The notes beneath the pieces were generated by a model. The model was not told where the DNA came from. It did not search any database and saw only the letters and a program-made list of their open reading frames with translations. Positions 1-5,607 of a stretch of 10,062 nucleotides of DNA are shown here, piece after piece; within the stretch, counting starts at the first letter, position 1; the number at the start of each line of letters is the position of its first letter. The position numbers were made by a program, and so were the translations under genes. The stretch comes from an uncultured Sutterella sp. (GTDB lineage: Bacteria; Pseudomonadota; Gammaproteobacteria; Burkholderiales; Burkholderiaceae_F): NCBI GenBank assembly GCA_900553105.1, contig USCE01000035.1, positions 1-10,062 of the forward strand. The letters are read 5' to 3'.

Positions 1-71
1 ACCACAAGATCTAGACTTCTACGCTCAACTGAGCAACGGATTGCGTATTTTAACCCTCTTTCTGAATTTGT

Positions 72-105
72 CAAGGGCCGAAATCGTTCCCGATTACGGC
101 CCTTG
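72..105. terminator. Long hairpin terminator beyond the etf genes
   Basis: Arms CAAGGGCCG (72-80) and CGGCCCTTG (97-105) pair perfectly. Inside them AATCG (82-86) and CGATT (91-95) pair around a TTCC loop, with one A-A mismatch between the two helices, giving about 14 base pairs. The hairpin starts 24 bases past the etfA stop codon. The better T-rich tail (TATTTT) lies on the plus-strand side, while the minus-strand side reads ACAAATTC. It may therefore be bidirectional, or mainly serve a convergent plus-strand gene ending left of the window while also stabilising the etf mRNA end. Bases 1-71 hold no gene I can support. Confidence 0.75.
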
Positions 106-129
106 TATTTTGCGAGATATCGATTTAGA

Positions 130-1059
130 TTAATCTAGTTCAGCCAGCAATGCATCAATTGCCGCTTTACCATCCATCACCAAACCATAATCGGCCACTT
201 CAAAAATTGCCGCTTCCGGATCATCGTTAATGGCTACGACACATTTAGCGTCTTTGATTCCAGCAACATGCTGCATTGCCCCGGAAATACCGATTGCAAT
301 GTAGAGGTCGGGCGCAATAATTTTGCCCGTCTGACCAACTTGCCAGTCATTCGGACACAGCCCTAAATCAACCACCGCCCGCGTTGCACCAATCGCAGCG
401 CCTAACTTGTCTGCTAATTGCTCGAGTTTAGCAAAACCCTCAGCATCATTTAGTCCACGACCGCCCGCCACAACAATGCGCGCGGTCTGTAACGCTGGTC
501 TGTCGGTTTTTACCGCTTCAAAGCTCACCTTGCGAGTTTTCATCGGTTCAGCCATCGGGGCCAACACCTCAATATCAGCCGTGCCGCCTACGCCCGGCGC
601 GACAAACGCCGTCGCACGAATAGTTGCCACCTTCACTGGTTCATCATTTTGAAGCGTTACCTCAATGGCTCCGGCAAAAATCGGTCGAACAAATGTTCTT
701 TCATCGATAATGTCAATCACATCGCTGACGGCAGCCACATCAAGTAACGCCGCCACTCGGGGCATAACGCTCTTGCCTAATGAACTGGCCTCAAAAAACA
801 CGTGGGTGTACCCCTTGGTCTTGACCATGTCGACGACAGCATTGGTCAGTGACTCGCTCAAAATGGAATCGCCCTCATCCGGATTGACATAGACCGTACG
901 GACACCGCTAAATTGCTTTGCTGTCGCTTGAGCCGATTCAGCACATCCAAGCAAAAAAATGTCGACATCGCCCCCAACCTTTAAAGCAGCTCCAACAAGG
1001 TTTGTCGCCGATGGCTTTAATCCTTGGTTGTTAACTTCTGCTATCACTAACACTGGCAT
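130..1059 (-). CDS. etfA: Electron transfer flavoprotein subunit alpha
   Basis: FAD-carrying subunit of the soluble EtfAB heterodimer, which takes electrons from acyl-CoA and related flavin dehydrogenases and passes them to ETF:quinone oxidoreductase. The 309 residues match the usual family length. The N-terminal Rossmann-like domain covers about residues 1-185. The C-terminal FAD domain begins at VVAGGRGL (196-203) and shows the FAD-binding stretch ATRAVVDLGLCPNDWQVGQT (225-244), then AIGISGAMQHVAGI (255-268) and AINDDPEAAIF (276-286), which hold the flavin-contacting Arg, Ser and His positions. The start ATG has a strong Shine-Dalgarno (AAGGGGG, 6 bases upstream) in the 11-base gap after etfB, so the two genes are co-transcribed and the subunits probably made in balance. 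I see no sign of the extra motifs of bifurcating Etf proteins, but sequence alone does not settle that. Confidence 0.96.
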   Translation of the reverse strand: MPVLVIAEVNNQGLKPSATNLVGAALKVGGDVDIFLLGCAESAQATAKQFSGVRTVYVNPDEGDSILSESLTNAVVDMVKTKGYTHVFFEASSLGKSVMPRVAALLDVAAVSDVIDIIDERTFVRPIFAGAIEVTLQNDEPVKVATIRATAFVAPGVGGTADIEVLAPMAEPMKTRKVSFEAVKTDRPALQTARIVVAGGRGLNDAEGFAKLEQLADKLGAAIGATRAVVDLGLCPNDWQVGQTGKIIAPDLYIAIGISGAMQHVAGIKDAKCVVAINDDPEAAIFEVADYGLVMDGKAAIDALLAELD

Positions 1060-1070
1060 GACATTCCCCC

Positions 1071-1820
1071 TTAGAGTACTTTCGCTTCGGTTTTCAATTT
1101 TTCAATGAGTTCGCTAACAGAATTGAGCATAACCCCTAACTTTTCGGTCTTGGGAACGCGGTAACTTTGAGCCTTCAAGCGAGGCGTCACATCAACTCCT
1201 AACGTTGCGACATCAAGCGTTTCCACGGGCTTTTTCTTTGCTTTCATCATGTTGGGCAAAGTCACGTAACGAGGCTCGGCCAATCGCAAATCGGCCGTAA
1301 CAACCGCGGGCAATTTCACAGCCACGGTCTGAACACCACCGTCAACTTCACGAGTTACAAAAACTTCAGCACTTTCGGAGATTTCCAAGCGGCTTGCAAA
1401 ACTCGCTTGCGGCATCTCGCACAACGCCGCCAGCATTTGCCCGACCTGGTTGGCATCGTTATCAATGGCTTGTTTACCCACCAAAATCAAATTCGGATTT
1501 TCACGGCGAACGACTTCGGCTAAAAGCTTGGCCACTTCCAAAGGCTGCACCAAGCTTTCACACTGCACATGAATACCGCGATCGGCACCCATCGCCATAG
1601 CCACACGCAAGGTATCAATACTTTTTTGCGGACCGATTGTTACGGCCACAACCTCAGCGGCCACTCCCTTTTCCTTGAGTTGCACAGCACTTTCGACGGC
1701 GATTTCATCAAAAGGATTAATCGACATCTTGACCGATTCCGTATCCGGTTGTCCAGCCTCGTTGAGTCTGACCTTAACGTTGTAGTCCACGACGCGTTTG
1801 ACGGCGACCAAAATTTTCAT
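1071..1820 (-). CDS. etfB: Electron transfer flavoprotein subunit beta
   Basis: AMP-binding partner of EtfA in the electron transfer flavoprotein. The protein is 249 residues, a standard length. It opens with MKILVAVKRVVDYNVKVR and shows the conserved INPFDEIAVE (34-43), the nucleotide-binding GKQAIDNDANQVGQMLA (115-131), and the ETF-beta signature VTREVDGG followed by LPAVVTADLRLAEPRY (155-185). Residues 188-198 (LPNMMKAKKKP) correspond to the recognition loop that docks with partner dehydrogenases. The start is supported by GAGGA at about 7 bases upstream of ATG. It is the first gene of the etfB-etfA pair and lies behind its own -10 box at 1850-1855. The partner dehydrogenases are not in this window. 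Confidence 0.96.
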   Translation of the reverse strand: MKILVAVKRVVDYNVKVRLNEAGQPDTESVKMSINPFDEIAVESAVQLKEKGVAAEVVAVTIGPQKSIDTLRVAMAMGADRGIHVQCESLVQPLEVAKLLAEVVRRENPNLILVGKQAIDNDANQVGQMLAALCEMPQASFASRLEISESAEVFVTREVDGGVQTVAVKLPAVVTADLRLAEPRYVTLPNMMKAKKKPVETLDVATLGVDVTPRLKAQSYRVPKTEKLGVMLNSVSELIEKLKTEAKVL

Positions 1821-1849
1821 GTTGAATCCTCAAAACAAAAATCTCAAAG

Positions 1850-1855
1850 ATTATA
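1850..1855 (-). promoter_or_regulatory. Candidate -10 box for etfBA
   Basis: Read on the minus strand this is a perfect TATAAT, 29 bases upstream of the etfB ATG and in the only gap before the pair. The positions where a -35 box would sit (about 1872-1879) read as an A-rich run with no TTGACA likeness, and no TGn extended -10 is present. The promoter therefore looks dependent on an activator or on upstream A-tract contacts. The predicted start of transcription is near 1843. Confidence 0.6.
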
Positions 1856-1877
1856 CGTGCGTGTCCGGGTATTTTTT

Positions 1878-1895
1878 AGCTATCCGGATAGCTAT
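1878..1895. promoter_or_regulatory. Perfect 18-base palindrome upstream of etfBA, possible operator
   Basis: TAGCTATCCGGATAGCTA is fully self-complementary. Its centre (1886.5) lies near -43.5 relative to the start predicted from the TATAAT at 1850-1855, close to the position used by class II activators, and the promoter lacks a -35 box. The site also starts 7 bases past the dusA stop codon, so as RNA it could form a 7-base-pair hairpin with a CCGG loop. On the minus strand it is followed by AAAAAA rather than U residues, so it is a poor intrinsic terminator for dusA. The half-site does not match CRP (TGTGA) or FNR (TTGAT). The regulator is unknown. Confidence 0.45.
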
Positions 1896-1901
1896 TTGGC
1901 G

Positions 1902-2921
1902 TTAAAATTCGTCATCGTCACGCCGGTCATCGGTCAAGCGATCGGCCCAACCGGCGCTGGCATACGCTGCTTTCAGAACCTCGGTACCGGTTTCGGCAAA
2001 AGCGGCCGGATCGGACAACGTTCGACGATAAAAACGCGCGCCTGCCAATCCCTGTAGCAACCCAATCATGGCCTTCGCAGTCGCACGGGGGGCGTGACTA
2101 TTTGTCGGCGTTTCCCGGCGCAGGTACTGAGTCATTGCCTCAATGATCTCTTCGCGTGTTTTCACCGGATGCATATCACCGAAAAGTCTTGCATCCACAT
2201 CGGCTAACACCCAAGGCGTTTTATAAGCCGCGCGTCCCATCATGACCCCATCAACTTTTTCCAGTAACTCTTCAGCCAATGCCAGGTTATCAATCTGACC
2301 GTTAATCACAATCGTAGCTTCAGGAAAATCACGCTTGAGATCAAAAGCCACTTCTCGCCTCAGAGGCGGAATTTCCCGATTTTCCTTGGGGCTTAGTCCT
2401 TTGAGCCACGCATTTCGGGTGTGTACGATAAATGTACGAACACCAGCCTGCATCAATTCGCCCACAAAGTCACGCACAAAGCTGTACTCTTCGATCTTAT
2501 CGATACCGATGCGATGCTTGACCGTCACGTCGATGTCGACTACATCCATCATGGCCTTGCAACAATCGGCCACCAACTTCGGCTCACTCATCAGACAAGC
2601 ACCGAACGAGCCACGTTGTACGCGCTCACTCGGGCAACCACAATTTAGATTAATTTCATCATAGCCCCAGTCTTGCGCAATCTTTGCACAGCGAGCCAGA
2701 TCAGACGGGTCACTGCCGCCCAACTGAAGTGCCACCGGATGCTCTTTTTCATTGAAATCCAAATGTCGATGTTGATCTCCGTAAATGATCGCCCCCGTTG
2801 TAACCATCTCCGTGTAGAGCCTGGCGTGCGAAGTCAGTTGCCGGTGAAAATACCGACAATGCTTATCGGTCCAATCGAGCATGGGCGCTACACAAAAGCG
2901 CCAAGGATTATGTTGTGTCAT
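1902..2921 (-). CDS. dusA: tRNA-dihydrouridine(20/20a) synthase DusA
   Basis: FMN-dependent, NADPH-using enzyme that reduces uridine to dihydrouridine at positions 20 and 20a of the tRNA D-loop. The TIM-barrel start RFCVAPMLDWTDKHCRYF (8-25) and the family signature at 91-111, with catalytic Cys96 in GCPS followed by RVQRGSFGACLM, are diagnostic of the DusA subgroup. Further DusA marks are TVKHRIGID (133-141), LKGLSPKENREIPPL (173-187), INGQI (206-210) and GVMMGRAAYKTPW (225-237). Residue 94, usually Val, is Cys here, so a second cysteine lies two residues before the catalytic one. The protein ends in an acidic, Arg-rich tail (DDRRDDDEF). The start is chosen because the motif-bearing N-terminus begins only 7 residues later and no other in-frame ATG fits, although no Shine-Dalgarno is visible. 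The gene begins 6 bases after the T-run of the sigma gene's terminator. Confidence 0.95.
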   Translation of the reverse strand: MTQHNPWRFCVAPMLDWTDKHCRYFHRQLTSHARLYTEMVTTGAIIYGDQHRHLDFNEKEHPVALQLGGSDPSDLARCAKIAQDWGYDEINLNCGCPSERVQRGSFGACLMSEPKLVADCCKAMMDVVDIDVTVKHRIGIDKIEEYSFVRDFVGELMQAGVRTFIVHTRNAWLKGLSPKENREIPPLRREVAFDLKRDFPEATIVINGQIDNLALAEELLEKVDGVMMGRAAYKTPWVLADVDARLFGDMHPVKTREEIIEAMTQYLRRETPTNSHAPRATAKAMIGLLQGLAGARFYRRTLSDPAAFAETGTEVLKAAYASAGWADRLTDDRRDDDEF

Positions 2922-2927
2922 CGTTTG

Positions 2928-2963
2928 AAAAAGCCACTCGAGACAACAAGGTCGCGAGTGGCT
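2928..2963 (-). terminator. Intrinsic terminator of the downstream sigma gene
   Basis: On the minus strand the arms AGCCACTCG and CGAGTGGCT pair perfectly over 9 bases around a 14-base loop and run into TTTTT. It lies 30 bases past the stop codon of the downstream sigma gene. The T-run ends 6 bases before the dusA ATG, so dusA expression must come from readthrough or from a start site inside or just before the hairpin. A weak -10-like TAAAAT occurs at 2976-2981 on the minus strand, without a recognisable -35. Confidence 0.85.
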
Positions 2964-2993
2964 AGGGTTGGTTTTATTTTAAATTGTTACTCA

Positions 2994-5177
2994 TTAACGG
3001 CCCACCGCGTAGTCACGCAAGCGCTCGGCAAAATCGGGGCTACGTAACTTACGGATAGCAGCACTTTCGATCTGACGGACGCGTTCTCGCGTCAATCCCA
3101 TCGAGCGGCCTACCTCTTCTAACGTATGGTCATGACTTGTTCCGATGCCATAACGCAAGCGAAGTACGGTAGCTTCGCGCTCAGAGAGTCGATCCAACGA
3201 GCGCTTGATTTCCTCTTCCATGGCCGTGATCATAAAACGGCGTTGCGGATCAAGGTCTTCGTCACCGCGAACAAAATCCAACTTCGTAGCATCTTCATCA
3301 TCTCCGATCGGCGCATCAATCGACTCCACGCCACGCATAGCTTGAATCAATAATTGCACCTTAGGCAACGGCACCCCTGACATTTCCGCCAACTCATTAT
3401 CCGACGGTTGCTTGCCGTGCTCTTGCAAATACTTTTGCTTGATACGACGAATCTTGTTATAGGACTCGGTCATGTGCACCGGAATACGAATCGTGTTACC
3501 GTAGTCGGCCACGGCACGCGTGACAGCCTGACGCACCCACCAAGTTGCGTAGGTCGAGAACTTGTAGCCACGACGGTACTCGAACTTGTCGACTGCCTTC
3601 ATCAAACCGAGGTTACCTTCCTGAATCAAGTCCGGCATTGCAAGACCGCGATTGACGTAACCCTTGGCAATAGAAATCACCAAACGAAGGTTAGCTTCAA
3701 TCATCTTAGCCTTCGCCTTGGAAAGACTGGCCTGAGCCACTGTCATGCTACGATGCAAATCGCGTTGTTCAGCAATCGACAAGCTAGCCTCTTTTTGAAG
3801 CTCACGCATACGCAATTGGAGCTCTTCGAAGACACCTTTGAATTGCGGCAAATGTTGCGACCAGGGTTGATCGGAGGCGATTTCGTCATCGAGCCACTTC
3901 TCATCGCAGCAGCGTTCATTAAATGAATGCACAAAGTGCTCTTGCGACATATGAGCCTTGTTGACCAACACGTCACGCATTGCATACATCGTATCGGTCA
4001 CTTGATTCATATGCTCAGCCAAAATATCGGCCAAATGCGTCACTGTCTTTACCGAGAAGCGAACGATCGATAGCTCATCGGTGATATTCTGACGAGCGCG
4101 TTCAAACGCTTTCAACTTGGCCGGATCGCCGAAGTTAGCACGCATGTCATCAAGATAGGAACCCAAACGGGTGAACATTTCCAGAGCACGCTCTTTCATC
4201 TCTTCAAGCTGCTCGACCGTCATGGCAGCCGCGCCAATGTCGGTATTTAAATCGCCGTCTTCTTCGATCTCATCTCCTGTGACATCCGTAAAGCCGTCAA
4301 TCACATTATCAATCGTTTCGGTGTTATCACGTACCTTGTCGGCCAAATTCAAAAGCTCTTGAATAGACAAGGGCGACATCAACACGATTTGCACCAAACG
4401 GGCACGATGCAGCTCGATACTCTTGGCAACTTCAATTTCACCTTCGCGAGTCAAAAGCTTGTGGCTACCGACACCGCGCAAATAAGCGCGCAACGGATCT
4501 TTAGACAAGCCCGCTGACTCTTCAGGCGTTAGAATCGTTGCCGCATCTTCTTCATCAATATCGTCATCAACGGTGGCTTGTTGTTCGGCCAACATCGCAA
4601 TAGTATCTTCGTCAGGCGTTTGATCGAACACCTGAACACCGAAACGGGCCAAACCGAGCGTGATTTCACCCAATGCATCTTCACTGCGAAGTGCGCTTTC
4701 GGGCAATAAGTCATTGATTTCAGCAATCGTGACCCAACCGCGGGAGCGACCGAAACGAACTAATTGACGATAACCGTTTTCTGCCCCCTCTTCAGTTTCT
4801 ACTTCTGCAGGCAACATATCTGCCAAGGGATCTTTGCGTTTTTTTCCGCCGCGACGCTTCGGCATGACTTCTTCAACAATGTCGCCGTCTTCATCGGTCA
4901 AAGCATCATCGGCAAAGTCTTCCAAATCAGCAAGATCTTCCAAATCATCTTCCAATACTTGCTCGTCAGCGCCGTTTTGCTCTTCGATTTGTAATTCGCC
5001 CTTAAGCTTGAGCTTAATATTGTCATGCGAGCGGATCCACTTCATGAAATCTGCATCAGAGAGCATCTCCTCGGCAAAGGCTTCATCCAAGTCCTCTTGC
5101 AACTCAACTTCATTTTTAGCGGAAGTGCGAGTCTTCTTGGCAGACTTGGCCGCTTTTTTGACAGTCGATTTCGTCAT
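2994..5177 (-). CDS. Second, divergent RpoD-type sigma-70 factor
   Basis: RNA polymerase sigma subunit of primary-sigma architecture, 727 residues. Order: a Lys/Ala-rich then acidic N-terminal extension (1-130); region 1.1 (about 135-200); region 1.2 starting DPLRAYLRGVGSHKLLTREGE (227-247); a long non-conserved region (259-480) of the proteobacterial RpoD kind; regions 2.1-2.4 (488-565) with GYKFSTYATWW intact; region 3 (566-645) keeping the extended -10 His and Glu of HMTES; region 4 (655-720) with the helix-turn-helix GLTRERVRQIE. It departs from ordinary RpoD in region 2.4 (DYGNTIR instead of DQxRTIR), in the finger (DATKLDFVRGDEDLD after PIGDDE) and after the recognition helix (SAAIRKLRSPDF instead of AKALRKLRHPSR). 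The presence of region 1.1 and the long non-conserved region argues for an rpoD paralogue rather than RpoS. Its own 430-base leader and terminator suggest an independent unit. Shine-Dalgarno is weak (GAG just before ATG). Role unknown; promoter-selective sigma is inference. Confidence 0.9.
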   Translation of the reverse strand: MTKSTVKKAAKSAKKTRTSAKNEVELQEDLDEAFAEEMLSDADFMKWIRSHDNIKLKLKGELQIEEQNGADEQVLEDDLEDLADLEDFADDALTDEDGDIVEEVMPKRRGGKKRKDPLADMLPAEVETEEGAENGYRQLVRFGRSRGWVTIAEINDLLPESALRSEDALGEITLGLARFGVQVFDQTPDEDTIAMLAEQQATVDDDIDEEDAATILTPEESAGLSKDPLRAYLRGVGSHKLLTREGEIEVAKSIELHRARLVQIVLMSPLSIQELLNLADKVRDNTETIDNVIDGFTDVTGDEIEEDGDLNTDIGAAAMTVEQLEEMKERALEMFTRLGSYLDDMRANFGDPAKLKAFERARQNITDELSIVRFSVKTVTHLADILAEHMNQVTDTMYAMRDVLVNKAHMSQEHFVHSFNERCCDEKWLDDEIASDQPWSQHLPQFKGVFEELQLRMRELQKEASLSIAEQRDLHRSMTVAQASLSKAKAKMIEANLRLVISIAKGYVNRGLAMPDLIQEGNLGLMKAVDKFEYRRGYKFSTYATWWVRQAVTRAVADYGNTIRIPVHMTESYNKIRRIKQKYLQEHGKQPSDNELAEMSGVPLPKVQLLIQAMRGVESIDAPIGDDEDATKLDFVRGDEDLDPQRRFMITAMEEEIKRSLDRLSEREATVLRLRYGIGTSHDHTLEEVGRSMGLTRERVRQIESAAIRKLRSPDFAERLRDYAVGR

Positions 5178-5607
5178 AATCTCAATATTTAAAATGTACT
5201 TTCACCGGCCGTTGACCGACGGCAAAGCGGTTGTCGAAAAAAGGGCGCTACAGAACAGGAGCAAACAACTCCGAGACGGTTTGTAATAATCAATAAACCG
5301 AACAGCGAGACAATATGAGCGCTCTTAGCCTTTAAGCCGCTTGCGGCATCAACAACGGTTGACAAACTACTCCAGCTACGCACGGGCGCAGTCGGAACGC
5401 AAAAAACTTAATTATTGCCGATCACTCAGGCACTCTTGGCCCGAATCTGACAAAATTCCCGACAGTCGGTATCTTGGCTAAGAGAATAGAAAAGAGTTTT
5501 CGTCACAAGACGATGGCCGATCACCTACTGCGAACTTATCAAGATACACTAAGATGATCTCATCCGTGTAAAAACTTGATAATTTTTCTTAGAACTATTG
5601 ATCTAAA
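5178..5607. other. 430-base non-coding region between the two sigma genes
   Basis: No credible gene, tRNA or known RNA family was recognised on either strand. It holds the end of the canonical rpoD mRNA, a long hairpin at 5536-5582 and the leader of the divergent sigma gene. A small near-palindrome GCCGC-TT-GCGGC lies at 5336-5347 and an 8-base palindrome GAGCGCTC at 5317-5324. The only promoter-like pair for the downstream sigma is weak: TTGTCT (minus strand, 5308-5313), a 16-base spacer, then GATTAT (5286-5291), each matching consensus at 4 of 6 positions, which would give a leader of about 100 bases. The length is unusual beside the compact gaps elsewhere in the window. Confidence 0.5.
5536..5587 (+). 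terminator. Long multi-helix hairpin with T-run on the plus side
   Basis: Three nested arms pair: TTATCAAG (5536-5543) with CTTGATAA (5575-5582); TACAC (5545-5549) with GTGTA (5566-5570); GATG (5553-5556) with CATC (5561-5564) around ATCT. The plus strand continues with TTTTT (5583-5587), the layout of an intrinsic terminator for plus-strand transcription. On the minus strand the A-run comes before the hairpin and no T-run follows. It begins 20 bases past the canonical rpoD stop, so it could be the 3' end structure of that mRNA, an inefficient bidirectional terminator, or the end of an unannotated plus-strand RNA. Confidence 0.45.

Noticed and set aside
2..133. Open plus-strand frame running from the left edge to a TAA at 131-133
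   Set aside because: It passes straight through the strong hairpin at 72-105, has no recognisable protein motifs and ends on the etfA stop; it is most likely chance. A convergent gene could instead end at the TAG at 10-12, but too little is visible.
1836..1851. Mini-hairpin AATCT-TTG-AGATT with T-rich tail in the etfB leader, possible attenuator
   Set aside because: Only five A/T-rich pairs with a three-base loop, and the predicted transcription start falls inside it.
3743..3985. Open frames inside the sigma and primase genes on other frames or the plus strand
   Set aside because: They lie within strongly conserved coding sequence and carry no motifs of their own.
5189..5383. Short minus-strand open frame in the inter-sigma gap
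   Set aside because: No ribosome binding site or family resemblance is seen; the composition looks like translated non-coding DNA.
5417..5524. Nine-base direct repeat GCCGATCAC at 5417-5425 and 5516-5524
   Set aside because: A nine-base repeat is not far from chance in a 430-base stretch, and no flanking symmetry or promoter geometry supports it.
5188..5607. Possible tRNA or 6S RNA gene in the gap between sigma genes
   Set aside because: No T-arm GTTCRANNC with matching acceptor stem was found on either strand, and no 6S-like long closing stem was recognised.
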